A stretch of 64,000 nt of DNA from Pseudomonas sp. Choline-02u-1 (GCF_002836515.1 NZ_PJBC01000005.1:41557-105556); one strand, 5' to 3'; shown: positions 48,694-57,778, numbered from the stretch's first letter. Numbers and translations are program-made. The notes: generated by a model from the letters alone, not told the origin.

Positions 48694-51600
48694 CTATTTG
48701 GTAAATCGTTGAACGAGCTTCATGACTACGACGAAGAATACCGGCACGAAGATAATCGCCAGCGTCGCCGTAATCATCCCGCCAATCACACCTGTGCCGA
48801 TCGCTTGCTGACTTGCCGAGCTGGCGCCGGTGGCAATGGCCAACGGCACCACGCCGAGAATGAACGCCAGCGAGGTCATCACGATCGGCCGCAACCGCAA
48901 GCGCGCTGCCTGCAAGGTCGCGTCGATCAGGTCGTGCCCCTCGTCATACAGGCTCTTGGCGAACTCGATAATCAGAATCGCGTTCTTCGCCGACAGGCCA
49001 ATGATGGTGATCAGGCCAACCTTGAAAAACACATCGTTGGGCATTCCGCGCAGCGTCACCGCCAACACCGCGCCCAGTACGCCCAAGGGCACCACCAGCA
49101 ACACCGAGGTCGGAATCGACCAGCTCTCGTACAACGCCGCCAGACACAGGAACACCACCAGCAACGACAGGCCCAGCAGAATTGGCGCCTGATTGCCGGA
49201 CAGGCGCTCCTGCAGCGACAGACCGGTCCACTCCTGGCCCAGGCCTTTAGGCCCCAGCGCTACCAGACGCTCGACTTCGGCCATGGCCTCACCGGTGCTG
49301 TGCCCCGGCGACGGTTCGCCGGAGATCGCAATGGCCGGGTAGCCGTTGTATCGGGTCAACTGCGCAGGCCCTTGTATCCAGTTGGCCTGAACGAAAGCCG
49401 ACAGCGGCACCATGTTCCCGGCGTTATTGCGCACGTGCATTTTCAGCAAATCATCTACCTGACTGCGCTGATCGCCTTCGGCTTGCACGACCACGCGCTG
49501 CATGCGGCCCTGATTGGGAAAATCGTTGATGTAGCTGGAACCCACCGCCGTGGACAGGACATTGCCGATGTCGGCAAACGACACACCCAGGGCATTCGCC
49601 TGCTTGCGGTCGACGATCAACTGCACTTGCGGCGCTTCGGCCAGGGCGCTTTCACGGACGTTCATCAATACCGGACTTTTCTCCGCAGCGGCGAGCAGTT
49701 CCGTGCGCGCTTGCATCAACGTCGCATGCCCCAGACCGCCGCGATCCTGCAGGCGAAACTCGAAACCGCTGGAAGTGCCGAGGCCATCCACCGGCGGCGG
49801 TTGCACCGAAAAGGCCATGGCGTCCTTGATCTGGCTCAGGGCAGCATTGGCGCGGTCGGCAATCGAGCTGGCGGCATCGTCACTGCCACGTTCAGACCAA
49901 TCCTTGAGTGTCGAAAACGCCAGCGCTGCGTTTTGCCCGCTACCGGAAAAGCTGAATCCGAGAATGACCACGCTGTCACTGATTCCCGGCTCACCGGCGT
50001 TATGCGCTTCGAGCTGTTCAGCCACTTGCACGGTACGGTTCTTGGTCGCGCCGGGCGGCAGCTGGATATCGGTGATGGTGTAGCCCTGATCTTCGGTCGG
50101 CAGAAACGAAGAGGGCAGGCGCGCGAAACAGATTCCGAGTCCAATCAGCAGGACGACGTAAATCAGCAAGTAGCGACCGGTGCGCTTGAGCGCGTACCCG
50201 ACCCAACCCTGGTAGCGATCGGTCAACCGCTCGAAACGGCGATTGAACCAGCCAAAGAAACCGGACTTTTCGTGGTGCTCGCCCTTGGCAATGGGTTTGA
50301 GCAATGTCGCACACAGCGCTGGCGTCAAGGTCAGGGCGAGGAATGCCGAGAACAGAATCGAGGTGGCCATCGACAGTGAGAACTGCTGATAAATGACCCC
50401 GACCGAACCCTGCATGAAGGCCATCGGAATAAACACCGCAACCAGCACCAGGGTGATGCCGATGATCGCCCCGGTTATCTGCGTCATCGCCTTGCGCGTG
50501 GCGTCCTTGGGCGACAAGCCCTCGCTGGCCATGATGCGCTCGACGTTCTCCACCACAACGATGGCGTCATCCACCAGAATGCCGATGGCCAATACCATGC
50601 CAAACATGGTCAATACGTTGATCGAGAAGCCCAGCGCCAGCATGGTCGCAAAAGTGCCCATCAACGCCACCGGCACCACCAGTGTCGGGATCAGGGTGTA
50701 GCGCACGTTCTGCAGGAACAGGAACATCACCGCAAACACCAGCAGCATCGCTTCGCCGAGGGTATAGATCACTTTGGTGATCGAGACTTTGACGAACGGC
50801 GAAGTGTCGTAAGGGATCTTGTATTCCACGCCGGCCGGGAAGTAGCGCGCCAGTTCATCCATCTTCGCCCGCACCAGCGTGGCAGTGTTCAGTGCGTTCG
50901 CGCCCGGTGACAGTTGCACGCCGACGGCGGTAGATGGCTTGCCGTTCAGACGGGTGCCGAACTGGTAATCCTGACTACCGATCTCGACCCTCGCAACATC
51001 ACCGATGCGCACCGTGGAGCCGTCGCGATTGGCCTTGAGCACGATGTCGGCGAATTCCTGCGGTGTCGACAATTGGCCTTTGACCAGAATCGTCGCGGTG
51101 ATTTCCTGCGTCGAAGGTGACGGCAGGTCGCCGATGCTGCCGGCCGAGACCTGCGCGTTCTGCGCGACGATGGCTTCATTGACATCAGCCGGCGTCAGGT
51201 TGAAGGCGATGAGCTTCTGCGGATCGATCCAGATGCGCATGGCTCGCTCGGCGCCGTACAGCTGCGCTTTGCCGACCCCGTCCAGACGTTTGATCTCGTT
51301 CATCACGTTGCGCGCCAGATAATCGCTGAGCGCCACGTCATCAAGTTTGCCGTCGCTGGAGGTCAGGGTGATCAGCAACAGGAAACCGGAAGAGACTTTC
51401 TCCACCTGCAAACCCTGTTGATTGACCGCTTGCGGCAGGCGCGACTCGACCACCTTGAGGCGGTTCTGTACATCGACCTGCGCCAGCTCGGGATTGGTAC
51501 CCGGTTGGAACGTTGCTTTGATCGTCGCGCTACCGAGGCTGCTTTGCGATTCGAAATAGAGCAGGTGGTCAGCGCCGTTGAGCTCTTCCTCGATCAGGCT

Positions 51601-51786
51601 GACCACGCTTTCATCGACGGTCTGCGCCGAGGCGCCGGGGTAGACAGCATAGATTTCGATTTGCGGCGGTGCGACGTCGGGGTATTGCGCGATCGGCAAC
51701 TGCGGAATGGCCAGCGCACCGGCCAACAGGATGAACAGGGCGACTACCCAGGCGAACACCGGGCGGTCGATAAAGAACTGCGGCAT
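48694..51786 (-). CDS. RND efflux pump inner-membrane transporter (HAE-1 family)
   Basis: A 1030-residue proton-driven drug exporter. FFIDRPVFAWVVALFILLAGALAI is helix 1; two large periplasmic loops follow. GILVDDAIVVVENVERIM carries the paired Asp of the proton relay, and GLSAKNAILIIEFAKSLYDEG carries the Lys. It resembles MexB/MexD/AcrB. It starts 15 bp after the adaptor gene. No outer-membrane channel is encoded, so it presumably uses a shared OprM-like protein. Confidence 0.93.
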   Translation of the reverse strand: MPQFFIDRPVFAWVVALFILLAGALAIPQLPIAQYPDVAPPQIEIYAVYPGASAQTVDESVVSLIEEELNGADHLLYFESQSSLGSATIKATFQPGTNPELAQVDVQNRLKVVESRLPQAVNQQGLQVEKVSSGFLLLITLTSSDGKLDDVALSDYLARNVMNEIKRLDGVGKAQLYGAERAMRIWIDPQKLIAFNLTPADVNEAIVAQNAQVSAGSIGDLPSPSTQEITATILVKGQLSTPQEFADIVLKANRDGSTVRIGDVARVEIGSQDYQFGTRLNGKPSTAVGVQLSPGANALNTATLVRAKMDELARYFPAGVEYKIPYDTSPFVKVSITKVIYTLGEAMLLVFAVMFLFLQNVRYTLIPTLVVPVALMGTFATMLALGFSINVLTMFGMVLAIGILVDDAIVVVENVERIMASEGLSPKDATRKAMTQITGAIIGITLVLVAVFIPMAFMQGSVGVIYQQFSLSMATSILFSAFLALTLTPALCATLLKPIAKGEHHEKSGFFGWFNRRFERLTDRYQGWVGYALKRTGRYLLIYVVLLIGLGICFARLPSSFLPTEDQGYTITDIQLPPGATKNRTVQVAEQLEAHNAGEPGISDSVVILGFSFSGSGQNAALAFSTLKDWSERGSDDAASSIADRANAALSQIKDAMAFSVQPPPVDGLGTSSGFEFRLQDRGGLGHATLMQARTELLAAAEKSPVLMNVRESALAEAPQVQLIVDRKQANALGVSFADIGNVLSTAVGSSYINDFPNQGRMQRVVVQAEGDQRSQVDDLLKMHVRNNAGNMVPLSAFVQANWIQGPAQLTRYNGYPAIAISGEPSPGHSTGEAMAEVERLVALGPKGLGQEWTGLSLQERLSGNQAPILLGLSLLVVFLCLAALYESWSIPTSVLLVVPLGVLGAVLAVTLRGMPNDVFFKVGLITIIGLSAKNAILIIEFAKSLYDEGHDLIDATLQAARLRLRPIVMTSLAFILGVVPLAIATGASSASQQAIGTGVIGGMITATLAIIFVPVFFVVVMKLVQRFTK

Positions 51787-51801
51787 AAAAGAGCGTCCTG
51801 C

Positions 51802-52959
51802 TTACTGACCAGCGTTCTGGGCAAGTGGAAGAGGGGTTTCGTCGATCTGTACTTTTTCCCCGGGACGGGCGTGTTGCAGGCCTTCGATGACGATACGATC
51901 GCCGGGCTTCAGGCCGCCGGTGACGATCCAGCGATTGTTCTGCACTGCACCCAGTTGCACCGGTTGCTGCGCCACGCGCATTTGCTCATCGACGGTCAGC
52001 ACTTGAGCAATGCCGGCGCTGTCACGCTGCACTGCGCGTTGCGGCACGGTGATGCCGTTCTGGATGGTTGCCTGCTCAAGGCGAACGCGGATGAAACTGC
52101 CCGGCAGCAGGTCAAGATCCGGATTGGGAAATTCGCTGCGAAGGATGATCTGACCCGTGCCCGGATCGACGGTGATGTCGCTGAACAGCAGCTTGCCGGG
52201 CAAGGGATACAGACTGCCGTCATCCTCAATCAGCGTGGCCTTGGCCTGATCCTGGCCGACTTGCTGCAACTGCCCGGAACGGAACGCACGTCGCAGTTCA
52301 TTGAGTTCTCGCGTCGATTGGGTCAGGTCGGCATGGATCGGGTCGAGTTGCTGTATCAGCGCCAGCGGCGTGGTTTCGTTCTGTCCGACCAGCGCACCTT
52401 CGGTGACCAGCGCGCGACCGATACGCCCTGAGATCGGCGCGGTGACGGTGGCATAACCGAGGTTCAGCTTCGCCCGTTCCAGCGCTGCCTTGCTGGCGGC
52501 GACGTCGGCGGCAGTCTGGCGGGCAGCGGCGCGGGCGTTGTCGTAGTCCTGACCGCTGATGGCCTGGTCCTCGATCAACTGCGCATAGCGTTGCTCTTGC
52601 AGTTTTGCCTGGAAGGCGTTGGCCTCGGCTTTGCGCAGCGCAGCTTCTGCGCTGTCCAGATCGGCCTTGAACGGCGCCGGGTCGATGCGGAACAGCACGT
52701 CACCCTTTTTCACGTCGCTGCCTTCGCGGTAGGTGCGCTGCAACACCACACCGGCGACTCGCGCACGCACTTCGGCCATCCGTGGCGCGGCGATGCGCCC
52801 GCTCAACTCGCTGCTGATCGATAGCGGCTGGGTTTTGACGGTCTCCACGCGAACCGTGGCCGGTGATGCTTGCTCTTCGGCATTCGAGGACGAATCACAC
52901 GCGCTCAGCGTCAGCGCCAATGCGATCAGGCCGAGCCCGGCCAGCAATTTTCCAGACAT
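51802..52959 (-). CDS. RND efflux periplasmic adaptor (membrane fusion protein)
   Basis: A 385-residue lipoprotein. The signal peptide ends in LTLSAC, so Cys is lipidated. A lipoyl half-motif (VVLQRTYREGSDVKKGDVLFRIDP), a coiled-coil hairpin (AEAALRKAEANAFQAKLQEQRYAQLIEDQAIS) and the second half (TVTAPISGRIGRALVTEGALVG) follow in order. It bridges the RND transporter to an outer-membrane channel. It is first gene of the pump operon and divergent from a two-component system. Confidence 0.94.
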   Translation of the reverse strand: MSGKLLAGLGLIALALTLSACDSSSNAEEQASPATVRVETVKTQPLSISSELSGRIAAPRMAEVRARVAGVVLQRTYREGSDVKKGDVLFRIDPAPFKADLDSAEAALRKAEANAFQAKLQEQRYAQLIEDQAISGQDYDNARAAARQTAADVAASKAALERAKLNLGYATVTAPISGRIGRALVTEGALVGQNETTPLALIQQLDPIHADLTQSTRELNELRRAFRSGQLQQVGQDQAKATLIEDDGSLYPLPGKLLFSDITVDPGTGQIILRSEFPNPDLDLLPGSFIRVRLEQATIQNGITVPQRAVQRDSAGIAQVLTVDEQMRVAQQPVQLGAVQNNRWIVTGGLKPGDRIVIEGLQHARPGEKVQIDETPLPLAQNAGQ

Positions 52960-53031
52960 GTACAACCCCCAATATTGAAGGCCGCATCCTACGGCCAGTC
53001 GGGGAGGTTAGCGGTGAAGCTTTGTAGCTGC

Positions 53032-53048
53032 TGTGTGAAATTGTGTAA
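53032..53048. promoter_or_regulatory. RstA-box-like direct repeat
   Basis: The minus strand reads TTACACAATTTCACACA, that is TACA-N6-CACA, close to the E. coli RstA box TACA-N6-TACA. It lies 73 bp upstream of the pump operon, on the side of the divergent response regulator. Confidence 0.4.
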
Positions 53049-53160
53049 GGGTTTTGCTCAGGAGCGGGCGGGGGCGTATATCCTGCGGTCCTTGAATTCT
53101 TTTGTGACGGTTAAACCACTTTCGCGCTGCCAGATGTGTTTGCGAACAATGCAAAACCCA

Positions 53161-53189
53161 TGTGGGAGCGAGCTTGCTCGCGAAAGCGG
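53161..53189. repeat. single REP
   Basis: TGTGGGAGCGAGCTTGCTCG followed by CGAAAGCGG: one unpaired REP, 36 bp upstream of the response regulator start, in its 5' region. Confidence 0.8.
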
Positions 53190-53224
53190 TCTGACATTCA
53201 CCACAGCAATATGTGGAACACCCC

Positions 53225-53926
53225 ATGCCCAATATCCTCCTGGTCGAAGACGACACCGCCCTCGCCGAACTGATCTCCAGCTATCTGGAGCGCAACGGCT
53301 ATTCCGTCAGCGTCATTGGCCGTGGCGACCATGTGCGCGAGCGGGCGCGCATCAGTCCGCCGGATCTGGTTATTCTCGACCTCATGTTGCCGGGCCTCGA
53401 TGGTTTGCAAGTGTGCCGCTTGTTGCGGGCTGATTCGGCGACGCTGCCGATCCTCATGCTGACGGCTCGCGATGACAGTCATGATCAGGTGCTGGGCCTG
53501 GAAATGGGCGCTGACGACTACGTCACCAAACCCTGCGAGCCCCGGGTGCTGCTGGCGCGGGTGCGCACGTTGTTGCGGCGTAGCAGCCTCGGCGAACCGC
53601 TGGCGGTCAATGACCGCATTGTCATGGGCAATCTGTGCATTGATCTGTCCGAGCGCACCGTGACCTGGCGCGATCAAGCGGTTGAGCTGTCCAGCGGCGA
53701 ATACAATTTGCTCGTAGTGCTGGCCCGGCATGCCGGCGAAGTGTTGAGTCGCGATCAGATTCTGCAGCGCCTGCGCGGTATCGAATTCAACGGCACGGAC
53801 CGCTCGGTGGATGTGGCGATTTCCAAACTGCGGCGCAAGTTCGATGATCACGCCGGCGAGGCGCGCAAGATCAAGACTGTGTGGGGCAAGGGCTATCTTT
53901 TCAGCCGCTCCGAGTGGGAATGCTGA
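53225..53926 (+). CDS. OmpR-family response regulator, RstA-like
   Basis: A 233-residue regulator from the ATG at 53225 (MPNILLVEDDTALAELISSY). The receiver has the acidic pair EDD, phospho-acceptor Asp in VILDLMLPGLDG, Thr in MLTARDD and Lys in YVTKPCEP. The winged helix ends in NGTDRSVDVAISKLRRKFDD and KIKTVWGKGYLFS, which resembles RstA. The kinase follows 4 bp later. It probably controls the divergent RND pump. Confidence 0.92.
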   Translation: MPNILLVEDDTALAELISSYLERNGYSVSVIGRGDHVRERARISPPDLVILDLMLPGLDGLQVCRLLRADSATLPILMLTARDDSHDQVLGLEMGADDYVTKPCEPRVLLARVRTLLRRSSLGEPLAVNDRIVMGNLCIDLSERTVTWRDQAVELSSGEYNLLVVLARHAGEVLSRDQILQRLRGIEFNGTDRSVDVAISKLRRKFDDHAGEARKIKTVWGKGYLFSRSEWEC

Positions 53927-53930
53927 GCTG

Positions 53931-55232
53931 ATGTTTCGCATCCTGTTTCGCCTGTATCTGGTGACGATCGTCTCCTATAGCGCGGCGATCTATCTGGTGC
54001 CGGATCTGGTGGTGATGGTCTTTCGCGATCGATTCGTCACCTACAACCTGGAGTTTTCCCGAGGTCTGCAGTCGCTGATCACCAAGCAGTTCCATGCCGC
54101 GCCGCAAGAGCAGTGGCCGGCGATTGCTGCGGCGATGGACAAGGAATTCCAACCGTTGCACATCGTCCTGACGCCAATTGCTGACCCGGCGTTTACGCCC
54201 ATCGAGCAGGAACGTCTGCACCGTGGTGAAAACGTCGTGCGCATCGGCGACTGGGGCTGGCGGACGCTGGCGGTGACTCCGTTGAATGCGGACATGGCCG
54301 TGCGCATGGTCGTGCCGCCCGATCCGGTTGACGTCGATCTGTTGTACTGGAGCATCAATGTGCTGATCGGCGCCATGTTGCTTGGCTGCCTGTTGCTCTG
54401 GCTGCGGCCGCACTGGCGCGATCTTGAGCGCTTGAAAGGCACCGCCGAACGCTTCGGCAAAGGCCATTTGAGCGAGCGGACCAAAATCGCGCCGAGTTCG
54501 AACATTGGCAGCCTGGCCAACGTGTTCGACACCATGGCGGGCGATATCGAAAACCTGCTCAACCAGCAACGCGATCTGCTCAACGCTGTTTCCCACGAGC
54601 TGCGTACACCGCTGACGCGTCTGGATTTTGGCCTGGCCCTGGCGTTGTCCGAAGACCTGCCCGCCGCCAGCCGCGAGCGTTTGCAGAGCCTGGTCGCGCA
54701 TATCCGTGAGCTGGATGAATTGGTGCTGGAATTGCTTTCCTACAGCCGCTTGCAGAACCCGGCACAATCGCCCGAGCGCATCGAGGTGTCGCTGGACGAG
54801 TTTATCGACAGCATTCTTGGCAGTGTCGACGAGGAGCTGGAATCGCCAGACATTATTATTGACGTTCTGCTGCACGGTCAGCTCGAACGATTTGCACTGG
54901 ATCCGCGCCTGACTGCCCGGGCCATTCAGAACCTGTTGCGCAACGCCATGCGCTATTGCGAAAAACGCATTCAGATTGGCGTGCAGGTCATCGCCGGTGG
55001 TTGTGAAATCTGGGTCGACGATGACGGCATCGGCATTCCCGACGACGAGCGCGAGCGGATCTTTGAACCCTTCTATCGACTTGATCGCAGCCGTGATCGC
55101 GCGACAGGTGGTTTCGGCCTTGGCCTGGCGATCAGCCGTCGCGCGCTCGAAGCGCAGGACGGTACGTTGACCGTTGAAAGCTCGCCCTTGGGTGGAGCGC
55201 GATTCAGGCTGTGGTTGCCGGCCACGGCCTGA
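53931..55232 (+). CDS. sensor histidine kinase, RstB-like
   Basis: A 433-residue membrane kinase. Helix 1 (7-28) and helix 2 (about 142-160) enclose a periplasmic sensor of about 110 residues. HAMP follows (LKGTAERFGKGHLSERTKI), then the H-box AVSHELRTPLTRLDFGL, N-box IQNLLRNAMRYCEK, and ATP lid DDGIGIPDDERERIFEPF with GGFGLGLAISRR. The start is the ATG 4 bp behind the regulator stop. The signal it senses is unknown. Confidence 0.93.
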   Translation: MFRILFRLYLVTIVSYSAAIYLVPDLVVMVFRDRFVTYNLEFSRGLQSLITKQFHAAPQEQWPAIAAAMDKEFQPLHIVLTPIADPAFTPIEQERLHRGENVVRIGDWGWRTLAVTPLNADMAVRMVVPPDPVDVDLLYWSINVLIGAMLLGCLLLWLRPHWRDLERLKGTAERFGKGHLSERTKIAPSSNIGSLANVFDTMAGDIENLLNQQRDLLNAVSHELRTPLTRLDFGLALALSEDLPAASRERLQSLVAHIRELDELVLELLSYSRLQNPAQSPERIEVSLDEFIDSILGSVDEELESPDIIIDVLLHGQLERFALDPRLTARAIQNLLRNAMRYCEKRIQIGVQVIAGGCEIWVDDDGIGIPDDERERIFEPFYRLDRSRDRATGGFGLGLAISRRALEAQDGTLTVESSPLGGARFRLWLPATA

Positions 55233-55237
55233 ATCTC

Positions 55238-55864
55238 CTAACGGATATCAGATGATTGAATCAGGCTGACGCCGGCCTCTTGCATCCGCGTAATGGCGGC
55301 CGCAAGCGAACCGTCCAGATCAATTGCCCGACAAGCATCCACCACCACACAGGCATTGAAGCCCGCCGCCCGCGCGTCCAGCGCCGAAAACATCACACAG
55401 AAATCCAGGGCCAGGCCAACCATATAAACGGTGTCCACGCCACGCTCTTTCAAATAGCCGGCAAGCCCGGTGGTGGTACTTCGGTCCGCTTCGAGAAAGG
55501 CCGAGTAGCTGTCGATGTCGGGGTTGCAGCCCTTGCGGATGATCAATTGCGCGTGCGGTAAATCCAGTTCTGGATGCAACTCGGCGCCGGCGCTGGCTTG
55601 TACACAATGCTCGGGCCACAGCGTCTGTGGGCCGTAGGGCAATTGGATGACCTCGTAGGGCTGCCGTCCGGGATGACTGGATGCAAACGAGATGTGCCCA
55701 CTCGGGTGCCAGTCCTGTGCAATCACGACTTGCTTGAACTGGCGCGCGAGCCGGTTGATCAGCGGCACAATTCGCTGACCTTCAGGCACCGGTAATCGGC
55801 CGCCGGGAATGAAATCGTTCTGAACGTCGATAACCAGTAATGCAGCGCGGGACGAAATTGGCAC
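55238..55864 (-). CDS. pncA: nicotinamidase
   Basis: A 208-residue isochorismatase-fold amidohydrolase that turns nicotinamide into nicotinate for NAD salvage. The catalytic triad is Asp13 (VIDVQNDF), Lys111 (IIRKGCNPD) and Cys156 (GLALDFCVMF). The metal site is in QDWHPSGHISFASSHPG, and LWPEHCVQASAGAELHPEL is typical of PncA. The length matches E. coli PncA. It is convergent with the kinase gene. Confidence 0.94.
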   Translation of the reverse strand: MPISSRAALLVIDVQNDFIPGGRLPVPEGQRIVPLINRLARQFKQVVIAQDWHPSGHISFASSHPGRQPYEVIQLPYGPQTLWPEHCVQASAGAELHPELDLPHAQLIIRKGCNPDIDSYSAFLEADRSTTTGLAGYLKERGVDTVYMVGLALDFCVMFSALDARAAGFNACVVVDACRAIDLDGSLAAAITRMQEAGVSLIQSSDIR

Positions 55865-55915
55865 AGGGAGATCTTCCTGAGAATAAAAACCTTGGCCAGT
55901 CTAGCAGGGCTCCTG

Positions 55916-56083
55916 TCAGCCGCTGGTCTGCAATACGCACTGCTGGGTTTTACTGTCCCAGACCTGGCCTTTCGGACACTCAGGCTTTTTCACGGCGTCG
56001 CTTTCATCGACGGCGAAAACAGCAGGGCTGGACAGGGCGGCGACCAGCAGCGGGACGGCGAACAACATTTGACGGATATTCAT
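55916..56083 (-). CDS. small exported protein
   Basis: A 55-residue protein read on the minus strand from 56083 with a GGAG site: MNIRQMLFAVPLLVAALSSP is a signal peptide, cleaved near VFA. The mature part of about 31 residues has two cysteines in CPKGQVWDSKTQQC, a motif seen in small secreted Pseudomonas proteins. Function unknown. Confidence 0.82.
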   Translation of the reverse strand: MNIRQMLFAVPLLVAALSSPAVFAVDESDAVKKPECPKGQVWDSKTQQCVLQTSG

Positions 56084-56148
56084 GGTCAATCTCCACTTTC
56101 ATCGGCTTGGAGCGGAAGTTGTTGTGCTCTTTTGCAGTGACTGTTCAG

Positions 56149-56508
56149 TCATTCGGAAGATTCAAATTTGTGGGGCCAGGCGGACGCCTTCGTGCCTGAT
56201 TCGCGCCGGTCTCGGATCCCGCGAACCACCAGATACAACAGCGGCCCTATCGAAACGAACACTGCCGTCAGCAGCAAATACGGCAACACAGACCAGACCG
56301 ATCGGCCGCGACCCTTGGCGTCCTTGACCATCCACACCCCGGCGAGCGTCGCCAGCAGATACAGATCGATCACCACCTGCGCGGTGTCTGGCCGCGACAT
56401 AAGGCTGATGCCGAAGTCAATCAGGGATTGTTCAGCCTGGAGCATTACCGAAACGGTGTAGCCGCTGAACGCGAGCAAAGCGCTGAGAGGCAGGGCGATG
56501 GGCATCAT
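56149..56508 (-). CDS. small membrane protein, DUF2834-like
   Basis: A 119-residue protein with three hydrophobic segments (at about 2-22, 45-60 and 70-95): MMPIALPLSALLAFSGYTVS, VVIDLYLLATLAGVWMVKDA and VLPYLLLTAVFVSIGPLLYL. The charged C-terminus is cytoplasmic. Two ATG codons stand side by side behind AAGGAAGG. The layout recalls DUF2834, but the assignment is weak. Confidence 0.65.
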   Translation of the reverse strand: MMPIALPLSALLAFSGYTVSVMLQAEQSLIDFGISLMSRPDTAQVVIDLYLLATLAGVWMVKDAKGRGRSVWSVLPYLLLTAVFVSIGPLLYLVVRGIRDRRESGTKASAWPHKFESSE

Positions 56509-56571
56509 GCTTTCCTTCCTTGGTGTGATGAGCAGAATCGCCAGCCTACCGGCGCGACGCACAATTGACCA

Positions 56572-56599
56572 TTGACTTGTCATCCGCCGGCAGGCTAAT
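56572..56599 (+). promoter_or_regulatory. putative sigma-70 promoter of the ilvA leader
   Basis: TTGACT (56572-56577), 16 bases, GCTAAT (56594-56599). A start about seven bases after the -10 box falls only 2-5 bases before the leader ATG at 56609. Confidence 0.5.
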
Positions 56600-56608
56600 T
56601 TCCAGCCC

Positions 56609-56674
56609 ATGACTTTCATCGTATCGCGCTGCCAGCCAAGCATTATTACCGCCATTCCTCATTTGGCGGGCTAG
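56609..56674 (+). CDS. leader peptide of ilvA (21 residues)
   Basis: An ORF of 21 codons encoding MTFIVSRCQPSIITAIPHLA plus a final Gly, then TAG. It has four Ile codons, three of them in ATT ATT ACC GCC ATT, plus two Thr and one Val. This is the pattern of attenuation leader peptides for branched-chain amino acid genes. It lacks a Shine-Dalgarno site; the predicted start of transcription is so close that it may be read as a leaderless mRNA. Confidence 0.6.
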   Translation: MTFIVSRCQPSIITAIPHLAG

Positions 56675-56716
56675 CTCACGACTGCAGCACCCAACCCGCC
56701 CTAGAGGCGGGTTTTT
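56648..56716 (+). promoter_or_regulatory. transcription attenuator in front of ilvA
   Basis: Four segments can be seen. Segment 1 (CCGCC, 56649-56653) overlaps the control codons and pairs with segment 2 (GGCGGG, 56665-56670). Segment 2 can instead pair with segment 3 (CCCGCC, 56695-56700). Segment 3 with segment 4 (GGCGGG, 56706-56711) makes an 8-bp terminator stem with five U residues. A ribosome stalled at the Ile codons would cover segment 1, free segment 2 and prevent termination. Confidence 0.7.
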
Positions 56717-56758
56717 ACTTTCTGTCTCCGGGGTACTGAAAAATGTCAGGAGACGACC

Positions 56759-57772
56759 ATGCCGCACAGCCCCGACCAGCAAGCACTGCTTGAGCACTAC
56801 GTGAAAAAGATCCTGGCTGCGCCGGTTTACGACATTGCGCTGCGTACACCATTGCAGTCGGCGCCGGCGTTGTCGGAAGTACTGGGCAACCGGGTTCTGC
56901 TCAAGCGCGAAGATCTGCAACCGACGTTCTCTTTCAAAATTCGTGGTGCCTACAACAAGCTCGTGCAACTGAGCGATGAGCAGAAAGCTCGGGGAGTAAT
57001 CACTGCATCGGCAGGTAATCATGCGCAAGGTGTAGCGCTGGCGGCGCGGGAGTTGAACATTGCCGCGACGATCGTCATGCCGTCCACTACTCCTGAGCTC
57101 AAAGTACTGGGCGTGCGCAGTCGCGGTGCTAAAGCATTGCTGCACGGCGAGAGCTTCCCGTTTGCCTTGGCTCATGCGCTGCAATTGGCCGAGCAGACGG
57201 GGTGCACGTTCGTTTCACCGTTCGATGACCCAGACGTGATCGCCGGCCAAGGAACCGTGGCCATGGAGATCCTGCGGCAGCATCAAGGCGCGCTGGACGC
57301 CGTTTTCATCCCGGTTGGCGGCGGCGGCTTGATCGCCGGCATCGCGGCTTACGTCAAATATTTGCGTCCGGAAGTGCGGATCATCGGCGTTGAGTCTGAG
57401 CATTCGGCCTGCCTGCAGGCGGCTTTGCGCGCGGATGAGCGTGTGGTTTTGCCCAGCGTTGGTACTTTCGCCGATGGTGTGGCAGTGGCGCAGATCGGCG
57501 CATATGGCTTCGAAGTTTGCCACTTCTGCGTAGATGAAGTGATCACGGTCAGCAACGATGAACTCTGCGCCGCGATCAAGAACATCTACGACGATACCCG
57601 TTCGATCACCGAGCCATCCGGTGCCCTGGCAGTAGCGGGGATCAAGCAGTACGTCGCGCGCAGTGGCGTTCGCGGTCAGATTCTCATCGCCATCGATTCA
57701 GGGGCGAACATCAACTTCGACAGCCTGCGCCATGTTGCCGAGCGCGCCGCTGCTTGCGGCGTGCCGGCGTGA
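56759..57772 (+). CDS. ilvA: threonine dehydratase, catalytic domain only
   Basis: A 337-residue fold-type II PLP enzyme that deaminates threonine to 2-oxobutyrate, the first step to isoleucine. LKREDLQPTFSFKIRGAYNK holds PLP-binding Lys60, TASAGNHAQGVALAAREL binds substrate and VGGGGLIAGIAAYVK binds the PLP phosphate. Biosynthetic IlvA is about 510 residues with two ACT-like regulatory domains; this one lacks them, so no classical allosteric inhibition by Ile. Regulation by an upstream attenuator would compensate. An AGGAGA site precedes the ATG. Confidence 0.9.
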   Translation: MPHSPDQQALLEHYVKKILAAPVYDIALRTPLQSAPALSEVLGNRVLLKREDLQPTFSFKIRGAYNKLVQLSDEQKARGVITASAGNHAQGVALAARELNIAATIVMPSTTPELKVLGVRSRGAKALLHGESFPFALAHALQLAEQTGCTFVSPFDDPDVIAGQGTVAMEILRQHQGALDAVFIPVGGGGLIAGIAAYVKYLRPEVRIIGVESEHSACLQAALRADERVVLPSVGTFADGVAVAQIGAYGFEVCHFCVDEVITVSNDELCAAIKNIYDDTRSITEPSGALAVAGIKQYVARSGVRGQILIAIDSGANINFDSLRHVAERAAACGVPA

Positions 57773-57778
57773 TGTTGA

